A stretch of 64,000 nucleotides of DNA from Streptomyces sp. MUM 2J (GCF_022414535.1 NZ_JADWYM010000001.1:1-64000); one strand, 5' to 3'; shown: positions 1 through 8,536, counted from the first letter of the stretch. Numbers and translations: made by a program. Notes: generated by a model from the sequence alone, not told the origin.

Positions 1-768
1 CCGCGGACCCGGGACGCCGGGGCCCCCCGGGGCGGTCTGCGGGGCGGGGGGTCCGGCGGGGGGAGGGACCTCCCCGGCGACCTCCTTCCCGGCGGGCGGC
101 GCGGGCTCGGCGGCGCGACCGCGCCGGGAGGGCGCACCGGCGCCCGCAGCACCACGGCCGGCGGGACTCCCCGGACGGGGACCACCTGCCGAGGCTCCAT
201 CGGTCCGGGCCGGTCCCCGGGGCGCCGGCGTCCGGTCCTCCCGGGCTGCGCCACCGGGGCGCGGTGGGACGTCCGGCGGGTCCGGCCACGGGGGCGCAGG
301 CACGGCGTCGGCCGGCACCGCGGCCGTGTCGGGATCCACCGATACGGGCGCTCCTGCGCCCGGAGGGGGCGTGCGGCCTCCGGGCGCCCTCCCGGCGAAT
401 CCCGGGGGCATCGGCCCCGGAGGGAAGGTCGCCGGGGCCTCGGGAGTGGGGGGCGGCGGCTCCCAGGGAGCCCTCGGCCGGGTGCGCCGGGCCGTGCCGG
501 GGTCCGTCCCGGAGCGGGGCGCGCCGTCGGGGGGTGGCTCGGCCCCGCCGGCACGGCCCGTCTGGGGGTGCCGCCGCGGGGGAACGGGATCCGCCGGCGG
601 CGGCGCGGGGGGAACCGGCGGCTGCCCCAGCGTGCCGGCCGCGGACGCGAAGCGGTCGTCCAGGGAGTCGGGCGTGGGCGTGGCACCCGTGTCCTCGGTG
701 ACGTCGTCGTACAGCTGTGCCCACCAGTCGTCCCCCTGCCCGGCGGGCCTACCCCCCTGCTGGCTCAT
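1..768 (-). CDS. proline-rich protein, N-terminal part (cut by window edge)
   Basis: From an ATG at 768 a frame stays open on the minus strand to the window edge (256 codons, no stop). The first 45 residues are acidic and rich in Trp/Asp/Tyr (DDWWAQLYDDVTEDTG near residues 13-28, then LDDRFASA). After that comes a long disordered stretch dominated by Pro, Gly, Ala and Arg, typical of the cytoplasmic head of a Streptomyces membrane or regulatory protein whose folded part lies beyond the edge. I do not recognise the family. Coding is favoured over chance by the non-low-complexity start and by 256 codons without a stop. Possible identities include a phosphatase or membrane protein with a proline-rich leader, but nothing visible decides. 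Confidence 0.6.
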   Translation of the reverse strand, partial: MSQQGGRPAGQGDDWWAQLYDDVTEDTGATPTPDSLDDRFASAAGTLGQPPVPPAPPPADPVPPRRHPQTGRAGGAEPPPDGAPRSGTDPGTARRTRPRAPWEPPPPTPEAPATFPPGPMPPGFAGRAPGGRTPPPGAGAPVSVDPDTAAVPADAVPAPPWPDPPDVPPRPGGAAREDRTPAPRGPARTDGASAGGPRPGSPAGRGAAGAGAPSRRGRAAEPAPPAGKEVAGEVPPPAGPPAPQTAPGGPGVPGPR

Positions 769-1240
769 GCCCCTAATTGTCCACCGCGCGGGGCATGTGG
801 AAACGGGGCATCGGGAAAATCCGGCACGCCGGTCCGCGCCGGACGGTGTGTCGGGTGACCGCGTCGTCGGGCCTGTTCGCGTCCTGGCGGCGCAAGGCGC
901 CACCGCTGCGGTTCGGCCGGTCCGGCGTGACCGGGCAGGGTCCGCGGGGTCCGGACCGCACCGGCCTGGAGACCCTCTCCCCGCCGAACGGCCGGGCTGA
1001 CCGCCGCGAGCGTCGCCGAGTGGCTCGGCCGGGGCTGCCGGCCGTGTGGCGCCGGGTGAGGCGGCTGATCGAGCTGACCGGCGTGACGACCCTGCTGCCA
1101 CGGGGCTGGCACGCCCGCGGACGGGGCTGGGCGACCCGGACGGGGCAGCCGTCCCCGCCGGAGCCTCCCTCTTCCCGGGAGGGGGCCGAGGGGGTACGCC
1201 TTCACCTGCGCGTTCTCCCCGCGTCCGGCACTCTGGGCAG
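769..1240. other. intergenic region with a possible decayed STAS-like sequence
   Basis: This 472-base stretch lies between divergently read genes. No frame has convincing Streptomyces codon bias together with a ribosome binding site. One plus-strand frame (about 846-1130) reads ASSGLFASWRR and later RRLIELTGVTTLLP. These resemble the SSGL loop and C-terminal helix of STAS-domain anti-sigma-factor antagonists, but with abnormal spacing. It may be a degraded gene; otherwise the region holds only the two promoters. Confidence 0.3.
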
Positions 1241-1723
1241 ATGGGAGCGTGGGAACTCCTGCTGATCGGCGTGGTGCTGCTGCTCGGCCTGTGCGGAGTG
1301 CTGGTGCCCGGAGTTCCGGGGTCGTGGCTCGTGTGGGCCGCGATCCTGTGGTGGTCGCTGCAGGACCCGCAGCCGGTGGCCTGGAGCGTCCTGGTCGGGG
1401 CGACCGCGGCGCTGCTGCTGGCGCAGGTGGTGCGGTGGGCGCTGCCGCCGCGCCGGCTGCGCACGAGCGGCGCCACCCCTCGCATGGCCGTGTACGCGGG
1501 GGTCGGTGCCGTTGCCGGCTTCGTCCTGCTCCCGGTGGTCGGCGCGGTCCCGGGCTTCCTGGCCGGCATCTACCTGTCCGAGCGGCTGCGTCTGGGCGGG
1601 CACGGCCAGGCGCGGTCCGCGTTGCGCACGGCGATGCGGTCGGGTGGCTGGAGCGTCCTGGCGGAACTGTTCGCGTGCCTGCTGATCGTGGGGGCGTGGC
1701 TGGGGGCGGTGTTCGGGGGCTGA
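1241..1723 (+). CDS. DUF456 family integral membrane protein
   Basis: A 160-residue protein that is almost entirely hydrophobic. Membrane segments lie at about residues 5-22, 24-42, 45-65, 80-112 (long, probably two helices with Gly/Pro breaks) and 136-156. The pattern of a Val-Pro-Gly-Val-Pro-Gly turn after the first helix and a second Gly/Pro-rich VVGAVPGF segment matches the DUF456 family, small multi-spanning bacterial proteins of unknown function. The ATG at 1241 is chosen because the first helix begins at once; the frame upstream is arginine-rich and does not look coding. The ribosome binding site is weak. It stands alone: the next gene is on the other strand and ends 122 bases away. 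Confidence 0.85.
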   Translation: MGAWELLLIGVVLLLGLCGVLVPGVPGSWLVWAAILWWSLQDPQPVAWSVLVGATAALLLAQVVRWALPPRRLRTSGATPRMAVYAGVGAVAGFVLLPVVGAVPGFLAGIYLSERLRLGGHGQARSALRTAMRSGGWSVLAELFACLLIVGAWLGAVFGG

Positions 1724-1845
1724 GGTGGGCGAGGGGGGCCGAGAGGGGCCGAGGGGGTGGTGGGCCCCGGGTCCTGCGGCCGGGATCCGGTCTGCGTCAC
1801 CCTCGCATCGCTCCTGAGGGGGGTCTGACACCTTGACGACGTCTC

Positions 1846-2334
1846 CTAGAGCGCGCCCTCCAGGGTGAGCAGCCGGACCTTGCGCTCCAGTCCGCCGGCG
1901 TAGCCGGTGAGCGAGCCGTCGGCACCGATCACCCGGTGGCAGGGCCGCACGATCAGCAGTGGATTGGCGCCGATCGCGCCGCCGACGGCGCGCACGGCGG
2001 CGCGGGAGGCACCGATGCGTGCGGCGATCTCGCCGTACGTGACGGTCGTCCCGTAGGGCACGGTGTCCAGGGCCGTCCACACCTGTTCGCGGAAGGCCGT
2101 GCCGTGCGGGCGCAGCGGCAGCGCGAACTCCTTGAGGTCGCCGGCGAAGTACGCGGCCAGCTGCTCCCGGGCCGCCGTGAACAGTCCGGGTGCGTGCACC
2201 CAGCCGTCCCGGAGCACGCGACCGCCCTTCTGGCCGGGCACGGACAGCGAAGTGAGCCGGCCGTCCGGGTCGGCGGTCAGCAGGAGCGGGCCCAGCGGGC
2301 TGCCTACCTCGGTCCAGTGGGTCGGGGCGGTCAT
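1846..2334 (-). CDS. ogt: methylated-DNA--protein-cysteine methyltransferase
   Basis: A 162-residue O6-alkylguanine-DNA alkyltransferase. It transfers alkyl groups from O6-alkylguanine or O4-alkylthymine to its own cysteine in a suicide reaction. The active-site motif PCHRVIG places the acceptor at Cys132. The preceding VPYGTTVTYGEIA segment and the RAVGGAIGANP recognition helix are those of the family, and the length is normal. Its ATG overlaps the TGA of the upstream AlkA-like gene by the four bases ATGA, so the two are translationally coupled. With the neighbour it forms a two-gene adaptive-response-type repair operon. Confidence 0.96.
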   Translation of the reverse strand: MTAPTHWTEVGSPLGPLLLTADPDGRLTSLSVPGQKGGRVLRDGWVHAPGLFTAAREQLAAYFAGDLKEFALPLRPHGTAFREQVWTALDTVPYGTTVTYGEIAARIGASRAAVRAVGGAIGANPLLIVRPCHRVIGADGSLTGYAGGLERKVRLLTLEGAL

Positions 2335-3722
2335 GGAGACTCCAGTCCCCCTGCGATGCGCAGGTGTTGTACGGCGTAGGTGCGCCAGGGGCGCCAGCCG
2401 TCGGGAAGGTCGGCGCCGGGCGGCGCCACGTCGGGGTCGCCCAGGGCGCGGGCACGGACGGCCGCGGCGGTGGCGGCGCCGACGCCGGGGACGGCGAGCA
2501 GGGCCTGCTGCGCGTCGTCCCGGTCGGCGCCGGCGTCCAGCCGTACGGCGCCGTCGGCGAGGGCGGCGCCGAGTGCGCCCAGTGGGCTGTCGGGGTCGGC
2601 GCCGGCGAGGACGCCCGGTTCGGGGAAGAGGTGGGTGAGGCTGCCGCAGGGGGCGTCGAGGGCCTTGCCGTAGCGCCGGACCAGCCGTTCGGCCTCGGCG
2701 CGGCCCACCAGGGACCGCACGGCGAACTCCTCGGGGTCGGCGGTGCCCGGCGCGCGCAGGCCGGGCCGCGCCGCGACCAGCGGGGCGAGACGGGGGTCGG
2801 CGCCCAGCCGCTCGTCGACGGCGTACGGGTCGGCGTCGAGGTCGAAGAGGCGGCGCAGCCGTTGCACCGCGGTGCTCAGATCGCGCAGGTCGGTGAGGTG
2901 CAGCCGCGCGTCCAGCCAGCCGCCCGGGTGGGCGCCGCGGCCGGGCCGCGGCATGCCGGGCCGTTCGTCGACGGCGACGGTCCCGGTGCCGTACGGCAGC
3001 CGCAGGACCCTGCGGAACACCCGCTCTCCCGGTGGGCCGGTGACCTCCTCGACCCCGGCCACGGCCTCGCGGTGCAGCTGGTCGAAGACGGGGCCGGACC
3101 GGTACGGCCCGCGGTGCGCGAGCCGCAGCGGGATCCCGGCGCCCGGGGTGTCCGGACGGCTGCCCCGGGGGGCGGCGGCGCGCAGTCCGGTCGGGGTGTC
3201 CGCGTACACGTCCCTGATGGTGTCGTTGAACTGGCGGACGCTGGCGAAGCCGGCGGCGAACGCGATCCGGGTGATCGGCAGGCCGGTGGTCTGCAGCAGC
3301 ACGCGTGCGGTGTGCGCTCGCTGGGCGCGGGCCAGGGCGACCGGGCCGGCTCCCAGCTCGGCGGTGAGCTGCCGCTGCACCTGCCGGGCGCTGTATCCCA
3401 GGCGGGCGGCCAGGCCGCTCACGCCCTCCCGGTCGACGACTCCGTCGCCGATCAGCCGCACGGCCCGTCCGACGACGTCGGCGCGGGCGTTCCACTCGGC
3501 CGAGCCCGGCACCGCGTCGGGCCGGCACCGCCGGCAGGCCCGGAACCCCGAGCCCTGCGCGGCGGCGGCCGTGGCGAAGAACCGCACGTTGCGCCGCTTC
3601 GGCGGGACGGCGGGGCAGCTGGGCCGGCAGTAGATGCCGGTCGTCGTCACGGCGAAGAAGAACGCCCCGTCGAACCGGGCGTCCCGGCTCCGCACCGCCT
3701 CGTACCTGGTGTCCTCGTCCAT
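2331..3722 (-). CDS. Ada-type regulator fused to AlkA DNA-3-methyladenine glycosylase
   Basis: A 463-residue three-part protein. Residues 1-70 are the Ada N-terminal zinc domain with Cys32, Cys36, Cys63 and Cys66. In E. coli Ada the first of these cysteines accepts methyl from phosphotriesters and switches the protein on. Residues 75-175 are an AraC-type DNA-binding region (VRQFNDTIRDVY). The rest is an AlkA glycosylase: an N-terminal domain, then a helix-hairpin-helix LLAVPGVGAATAAAV followed by DPDVAPPGADLP, where the catalytic Asp of AlkA is expected. It excises alkylated purines and probably controls its own operon. The ATG at 3722 is preferred over the adjacent GTG at 3725 because GGAAG lies five bases upstream of it. 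Its stop overlaps the ogt start. Confidence 0.95.
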   Translation of the reverse strand: MDEDTRYEAVRSRDARFDGAFFFAVTTTGIYCRPSCPAVPPKRRNVRFFATAAAAQGSGFRACRRCRPDAVPGSAEWNARADVVGRAVRLIGDGVVDREGVSGLAARLGYSARQVQRQLTAELGAGPVALARAQRAHTARVLLQTTGLPITRIAFAAGFASVRQFNDTIRDVYADTPTGLRAAAPRGSRPDTPGAGIPLRLAHRGPYRSGPVFDQLHREAVAGVEEVTGPPGERVFRRVLRLPYGTGTVAVDERPGMPRPGRGAHPGGWLDARLHLTDLRDLSTAVQRLRRLFDLDADPYAVDERLGADPRLAPLVAARPGLRAPGTADPEEFAVRSLVGRAEAERLVRRYGKALDAPCGSLTHLFPEPGVLAGADPDSPLGALGAALADGAVRLDAGADRDDAQQALLAVPGVGAATAAAVRARALGDPDVAPPGADLPDGWRPWRTYAVQHLRIAGGLESP

Positions 3723-3937
3723 CACGTCTTCCAGTCTGCGCCCGGGGCGCGGCCCGGACCGGCGGGATTCGGACGTGAAGGTGGGACGGGGACGCGCCGC
3801 GCACCCGTGCGGGGAGGGTCCGGCGAGGGCGGGCGGCTCCTCCCAGGGCGGGAGGAGCCGGTCCGGGCCGGGGCGGGGGCCGGACCCGGCCCCCGCCGTG
3901 AGGTCCGGCCCGGACCGGGGCCCGGACCGGAGTGCGG

Positions 3938-5092
3938 CTATCGCAGGCGTCCCCGCTTGGCCTCCATCGCCGCCCGCCCCTGAGCCCCCTTCCGCTTCCA
4001 GTCCTTGCGCAGTTCAGCCCGGAGTCGCGCGTCGGTCTTCGCGACGATCCGCTGGTTCTCGCGCTTCAGCTTGCGGTAGCTCTCCAGCCGGCGCACGGGA
4101 AGGTCACCGTCCTCGATGGCCGCCCGCACCGCGCACCCCGGCTCGCTGTCGTGCGCGCAGTCGTGGAACCGGCACCGCGCGGCGAGTTCCTCGATCTCGG
4201 AGAAGACCTGCCCGACTCCGGTCTCTGCGTCCCACAACCCCACGCCGCGCAGGCCGGGGGTGTCGATCAGGACGCCGCCGCCCCGGAGGGCGAGGAGGTT
4301 GCGGGTGGTCGTGGTGTGGCGGCCCTTTCCGTCGATGTCGCGGATGGCCTGCACGTCCATCACGTCCTCCCCGAGCAGCGCGTTGGCGAGGGTGGACTTG
4401 CCCGCGCCGGACTGCCCGAGCAGCACGGACGTACCGCCGGAGACAAGCGCGGTGAGCACGTCGAGGCCTTCGCCCCGTGCCGCGCTGACGGCGAGGACCG
4501 GCACTGCGGGAGCCGTCGTCTCGACGTCCTGGACGAGGTACGACCGTGTCACCGCGTCGGGGACCAGATCGGCCTTGGTGAGCACGACCACGGGTTGCGC
4601 CCCGGACTCCCAGGCCAGGGCGAGGAAGCGCTCGATGCGGCCGAGGTCGAGTTCGGCGCCGAGGGAGACCGCGATGATCGCGTGGTCGACGTTGGCGGCG
4701 AGGATCTGGCCCTCGGACCGCTTGGAGGAGGTGGAGCGGACGAAGGCGGTGCGGCGGGGCAGGCAGGTCCGGACGTAGCGGGGGTTGCCACCCGGCTCGA
4801 CCGCGACCCAGTCGCCCGTGCACACCACCCGCATCGGGTCGTGCGGGGTGACGAACGCGGTGTCCGCACGCAGCACACCGCCGGCGCCGACGACGTCGCA
4901 CTGTCCGCGGTCGACCCGGATCACGCGGCCGGGCAGCAGCCCCTCGGCGGCGTGGAGGGCGAACGCTTCGGCCCAGGCCTCGTCCCAGCCGTACGCGGTC
5001 AGGTCGCGCGGAGCCGCGGACGACGTGGGCGAGGAGGAGAGGGAACCGGATGAACCGGAAGAACCGGATGAACGGGAAGAGCTGGAAGTCAA
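3938..5092 (-). CDS. rsgA: ribosome small subunit-dependent GTPase A
   Basis: A circularly permuted GTPase that assists late 30S subunit maturation. Taking the TTG at 5092 as start (384 residues), the order is: Ser/Gly-rich N-terminus (1-27), an OB-like domain (about 50-115), TKAD (172-175), the P-loop GQSGAGKST (226-234), DTPG (277-280), and a zinc-binding C-terminus with Cys307, Cys312, His314 and Cys320. The G4-before-G1 order is diagnostic of RsgA. The TTG is chosen because GAAGGG lies six bases upstream; an in-frame GTG at 5236 would add a cysteine-rich segment atypical of the family. The serine-rich head comes from short GAACCGGA-type repeats in the DNA. Confidence 0.95.
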   Translation of the reverse strand: MTSSSSRSSGSSGSSGSLSSSPTSSAAPRDLTAYGWDEAWAEAFALHAAEGLLPGRVIRVDRGQCDVVGAGGVLRADTAFVTPHDPMRVVCTGDWVAVEPGGNPRYVRTCLPRRTAFVRSTSSKRSEGQILAANVDHAIIAVSLGAELDLGRIERFLALAWESGAQPVVVLTKADLVPDAVTRSYLVQDVETTAPAVPVLAVSAARGEGLDVLTALVSGGTSVLLGQSGAGKSTLANALLGEDVMDVQAIRDIDGKGRHTTTTRNLLALRGGGVLIDTPGLRGVGLWDAETGVGQVFSEIEELAARCRFHDCAHDSEPGCAVRAAIEDGDLPVRRLESYRKLKRENQRIVAKTDARLRAELRKDWKRKGAQGRAAMEAKRGRLR

Positions 5093-5154
5093 GGGTGACC
5101 CTTCACGAGGGCGGCACCGGCACGCGCCGACGGGCGCGGAGAAACAGGGTGAGG

Positions 5155-5226
5155 TCAGCCGGTGGCCACGGAGGTGGACTGGACGGATTCCTGGCTGCGG
5201 GCAGCGCCCGGCGCAAAGACAGCCAT
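5155..5226 (-). CDS. possible 23-residue upstream ORF in the rsgA leader
   Basis: A short frame begins at an ATG preceded by GAGGAGG about nine bases away, the strongest ribosome binding site in this leader, and ends at a TGA 62 bases before the rsgA start. The peptide begins MAVFAPGAARSQES and has no recognisable homology. It lies downstream of a plausible promoter, so it may be a regulatory upstream ORF. It could also be chance, with the binding site serving a longer RsgA form starting at the GTG at 5236. Confidence 0.35.
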   Translation of the reverse strand: MAVFAPGAARSQESVQSTSVATG

Positions 5227-5293
5227 CGGTCGACACCTCCTCGTCCCTGTACGCGGCCCGCGGTGGCCGACTGCCACCGCGCGCAACGCCCTC

Positions 5294-5324
5294 ACCCTAG
5301 CGGGACCGCCGCGTCCCGGGTCAA
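5294..5324 (-). promoter_or_regulatory. putative housekeeping promoter for rsgA
   Basis: Reading on the minus strand, TTGACC (5324-5319) and TAGGGT (5299-5294) are separated by 19 bases, slightly longer than ideal. The resulting transcript would have a leader of about 190 bases before the chosen rsgA start. Confidence 0.4.
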
Positions 5325-5523
5325 CCGCTTTTCCGCGCGCTCCCTCCGTCCGGTCGCGCGGGGCCCCGGTCCCGTACGGCTCGGGGCGCGGCGGCCGGGC
5401 CGTGCCTCACCGGCGCGGCATCCCGGCGGCACGGCGCGCTGCGCCTCCGTTCGCCCTGGCCGTACCAGGACACGGCCCGCGCGGCCGGTTCGTCGTGACC
5501 ACCCGTTCGTCATGACCGCCCGT
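5325..5523. other. intergenic, no gene seen
   Basis: GC-rich sequence between the rsgA promoter region and the stop of the cellulose-binding membrane protein. I saw no convincing open frame or clear structure. Confidence 0.5.
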
Positions 5524-7032
5524 TCACCCCGCCCGGCAGGTCTGCCCGTTGAGGGTGAAGCCCTTCGGGTCCGCGTTCCGGCCCTGCCAGGTACCGAGGA
5601 AGCCGAAGGATACGGTGCCGCCGACCGGGACGGGCGTGCTGTAGCCGGTGGCGCCGACGGTGACGCCGGGACCGGACTGGGAGAAACGGGCGTCCCACAT
5701 CTGGGTGATGCGCTGGCCGTCGGGGAAGGACCAGGCGACGCTCCAGTCGTCGAGCGCGTCGGCGGTGGTGAGGGTGACGGCGGCCTGGAAGCCGTTGGCC
5801 CACTGGTTGAGGACGCGGTAGTCGACCGCGCAGCCGGCTGCCGCAGAGGGCTCTCCGCCCTGGCCGGGGGCGGTCGACACGGTGGTGCCCTGCGGCTCGG
5901 GGGCGGGGGCTTCACGGCCGGCGGGTGGCGTACCGGTGGCGGGCGTGGCGCGCGTCGTGGGCGGGGGTGTGGGCGTGGACGGGGTGGACCGGGGGGCGAG
6001 GGTACGGGCGGGTGTCGGCGAGGCGGGCGGCAGGCCGGGGATGGCGTCGGTGGCCTGCCGGCGGCCGACGTCTTCGGGGCGGGCCGCGGCGTCGTCCGCG
6101 GAGCCGAACGGCATCAGGGAGACGGCGAGCGCGAGTACGGAGACCAGGCCGGCCGTGACGAGCAGTCCGCCGCGGGCGAAGCGGGCTCCGGCGTCCGCTT
6201 CGCCGTGCCGGTCGGCCGCCGGGTCCTCGGGGCGTCCCGCGCACAGACGCGCCTCGGCGGCGCGGCGGCGCCGTTCGAGGTAGGCCGGTCCGCCCCAGCC
6301 GGTGACTCCCCCGGCCAGGGCCGCGGGCAGGGTCCCGTCGTGCAGGCGCAGGCAGGCGGCGGCCTCGGCGCAGTCGACGCAGGTCGCGAGGTGCCGGGAG
6401 AGGTCGTCGGGGGTGTCGGTGCCGGGCCGGCGGGTGACGGCGTCGAGAAGCCGCGCGTAGCTGCGGCACTCGGCGGCGAGCCGGGCGTCGAGGTGGCCCC
6501 TGCGGCATCGGTCCCGGAACAGGGTGCGTGCCTGGTCGAGGGCGTCGGCCGCGGCGGCCGGGTCGAGGCCGAGGCCACGGGCGGCCACGTGCGGCGGCAG
6601 CGCCTCCACCTCAGCCGCCCAGAGCAGTTCGGCGTCGGTTTCCGGCAGGTCGCGCAGCGCGCGCAGGGCGAGGGGACGGCCCTGCGGCGGGCCGGTGCAG
6701 CGGGCGGCCCGGCCCGAGTTGAGCCACAGGCGCAGGTCGGGGTCGAGCCGGTGGCCCTCTCCCGCGGCCTCCCAGCCGGCTGCCGTGGTGCGGACGGCCG
6801 TCAGCAGCAGCGGGATCCGCGGCAGCCGGTCGGGGCGGCGGCCGGGCGCGCGCCGGTTGACCGGCTCTGCGTCGCGTGCCTGGCGCAAGCCGAGTGCGAA
6901 CGCCTCCCGGGCCAGGGCCTGCGCGGCGGCGGAGCCCGACGTGCACAGGTCGGCGTAGGACAGCACGGCGTCCCAGCACTCGGTGAACTGCGCAGCCTCG
7001 GTGGCGTCCTGGGGAGTCGGCAGGTCGGGCAA
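5524..7032 (-). CDS. zinc-finger transmembrane protein with extracellular CBM2 cellulose-binding domain
   Basis: About 502 residues from the TTG at 7032, which has GCAGGAG six bases upstream; another in-frame TTG at 7062 has none. Residues 15-200 are alpha-helical and resemble the cytoplasmic, sigma-factor-like part of large Streptomyces anti-sigma/sigma proteins. A zinc-finger motif HLATCVDC (His214, Cys218, Cys221) follows. A single membrane helix lies at about 289-308, then a Pro/Thr/Ser-rich linker (about 330-400), then a carbohydrate-binding module family 2 domain (about 401-500) with its paired terminal cysteines and conserved tryptophans (LNQWANGFQ, DWSVAWSF, FLGTWQG). The layout suggests a sensor that binds cellulose-like polymer outside and signals inside. 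The function is inferred; I know of no characterised member. Confidence 0.85.
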   Translation of the reverse strand: MPDLPTPQDATEAAQFTECWDAVLSYADLCTSGSAAAQALAREAFALGLRQARDAEPVNRRAPGRRPDRLPRIPLLLTAVRTTAAGWEAAGEGHRLDPDLRLWLNSGRAARCTGPPQGRPLALRALRDLPETDAELLWAAEVEALPPHVAARGLGLDPAAAADALDQARTLFRDRCRRGHLDARLAAECRSYARLLDAVTRRPGTDTPDDLSRHLATCVDCAEAAACLRLHDGTLPAALAGGVTGWGGPAYLERRRRAAEARLCAGRPEDPAADRHGEADAGARFARGGLLVTAGLVSVLALAVSLMPFGSADDAAARPEDVGRRQATDAIPGLPPASPTPARTLAPRSTPSTPTPPPTTRATPATGTPPAGREAPAPEPQGTTVSTAPGQGGEPSAAAGCAVDYRVLNQWANGFQAAVTLTTADALDDWSVAWSFPDGQRITQMWDARFSQSGPGVTVGATGYSTPVPVGGTVSFGFLGTWQGRNADPKGFTLNGQTCRAG

Positions 7033-7074
7033 TGGGTCTCCTGCATCCACAGGCGAGGTCAACTCACTGCACTG

Positions 7075-7087
7075 GCAACTGAGTTGC
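7075..7087. promoter_or_regulatory. short inverted repeat upstream of the CBM2 protein
   Basis: GCAACT-G-AGTTGC, a perfect 6-1-6 inverted repeat 43 bases upstream of the chosen start and 13 bases upstream of the alternative one. It could be an operator. No matching regulator is adjacent. Confidence 0.3.
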
Positions 7088-7157
7088 GGGAACCCTCGCA
7101 GTGGTGTCCGAGCCTTTCACGCCTCCGACACAACTGACAAGCGCCCTGTTCAGATGT

Positions 7158-7198
7158 CGCGGGCCGTCTCCGCGCCCTGTGCGCGGAGACGGCCCGCG
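7158..7198 (-). terminator. strong terminator of the radical SAM gene
   Basis: An 18-bp perfectly paired GC-rich stem with a five-base loop (CCTGT) lies seven bases beyond the radical SAM stop codon. There is no T-run, as is usual in Streptomyces. Confidence 0.8.
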
Positions 7199-7204
7199 GG
7201 GTGC

Positions 7205-8536
7205 TCATCGCGCCACGGCCGGATCCTGCGCCGGGAGACTGTCCATGAAGGAGCTGACGGAGAAGACGGCGTGACCGGGGCCGGGCGGGCCGTAGCCGGG
7301 GGGCGAGGACAGGCCGAACTCGTCCATGGTGGCGCGGTAGGCCTCCAGCAGGCGGATGTGGTATTCCAGCGGCGCGCCCTGCGGATTGGCCTTGCCGAGC
7401 GGGGTGGTGGGTTCCGGGCACCAGGTGGTGAACCGGGGTGTGATGCCGTGCGACATGAAGAAGCGCAGGCCCTCGGTGGTCGAGGCGATGGCCTCGTCGA
7501 CGTCGGTGAAACCGAACGGCTCGGCCATCTCCACGCCCGCCACGAAGTTCGGGATGACGTTGCGCGCACCGAACACGTCGGCCGAGTCGAGGATCCTGCG
7601 GTGCCACTCGTCCCGTCCGACGTACCGCTCCTTGCCCGGGCAGTACAGCTCGAACAGCCGGCGGTCCCACACCTCGTAGTTGGGGTGGTAGATCTGCACG
7701 CCGTAGTCCTTGAAGCGCTGCACGTCCGCCTTGGGCAGCGCCTGCGCGACGACCTTGCCGATCCAGCGGCCCGGGAAGCGCTCCTCGATGGCCTTGGCGT
7801 AGTGGCCGTAGAAGTCGGCCTCGTCGCGTCCGGCGACCGACTTGGTGATGGCACCCCCGGTGAGCGTGTAGGCGGTGGAGGCCCTCTGGGTGTCGTACCG
7901 GTCGATGATCTCCAGCGCCTCCAGGACCTCCTCCACGTCCTTCACGCCCGTGTAGGGGCGGCCGGCGGCCTTGTGCTGGCGCCAGTTGTGGTTGATGTCG
8001 CAGTACTGGCACTCCTCCTTGGCGCCGAAGTACTGGCAGACCCGGAAGACGGTGAGGTAGATCAGGTAGCCCCACTGGATGGTGGGGGCCACCTCCATCA
8101 CGGACTTCCCGCTGGAGAGGGTGTGCCGGTAGTACTCCGGCATCGGCGGCACGCCGACGTCGGCGATGCGCCTGCCGTCCAGGTACAGGCCGAGCATGCC
8201 CTCCTCGTCTGCGGCGACGCGGTAGGGGGACGCCGGGTTCACACGGACGGACACCACGGTCCGGCGCAGGTCGTACGGGCCTCCGGTGAGGATGATCTCC
8301 TCCGGCGGGCGGCGCAGCGCGGCCTCGCCCAGCTCGGGCAGGGTGCCGTGGTCGAAGGAGAAGATGAAGTAGGACTTCGGCTTGACCTCGCCGGCCGCCT
8401 CGTTGGCGGTGTCACTGAGCGCCGAGGGGTCGAAGGCGACCCCGCCGCGCAGCAGGTCCTCCTTGAAGACGGCCTCCCGCGGCACATGCGGAAAGCGCTC
8501 CATCAGATCCTCGACCAGCGCGGTGCGGCTGCCCAT
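7205..8536 (-). CDS. radical SAM protein with CX8CX2C iron-sulfur motif
   Basis: 443 residues, ATG at 8536 with a strong GGGAGGAG binding site. The middle of the protein carries Cys167, Cys176 and Cys179, spaced CX8CX2C instead of the canonical CX3CX2C that ligates the 4Fe-4S cluster of radical SAM enzymes. The downstream LTGGAIT (resembling the GGE motif region) and a TIM-barrel-like pattern (GVQIYHPNYEVWD, NVIPNFVAGVEM) support the superfamily. The N-terminal 150 residues are family specific. Substrate unknown. It diverges from a TetR regulator that may control it. It ends in a strong hairpin and so appears to be a single-gene transcript. Confidence 0.9.
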   Translation of the reverse strand: MGSRTALVEDLMERFPHVPREAVFKEDLLRGGVAFDPSALSDTANEAAGEVKPKSYFIFSFDHGTLPELGEAALRRPPEEIILTGGPYDLRRTVVSVRVNPASPYRVAADEEGMLGLYLDGRRIADVGVPPMPEYYRHTLSSGKSVMEVAPTIQWGYLIYLTVFRVCQYFGAKEECQYCDINHNWRQHKAAGRPYTGVKDVEEVLEALEIIDRYDTQRASTAYTLTGGAITKSVAGRDEADFYGHYAKAIEERFPGRWIGKVVAQALPKADVQRFKDYGVQIYHPNYEVWDRRLFELYCPGKERYVGRDEWHRRILDSADVFGARNVIPNFVAGVEMAEPFGFTDVDEAIASTTEGLRFFMSHGITPRFTTWCPEPTTPLGKANPQGAPLEYHIRLLEAYRATMDEFGLSSPPGYGPPGPGHAVFSVSSFMDSLPAQDPAVAR

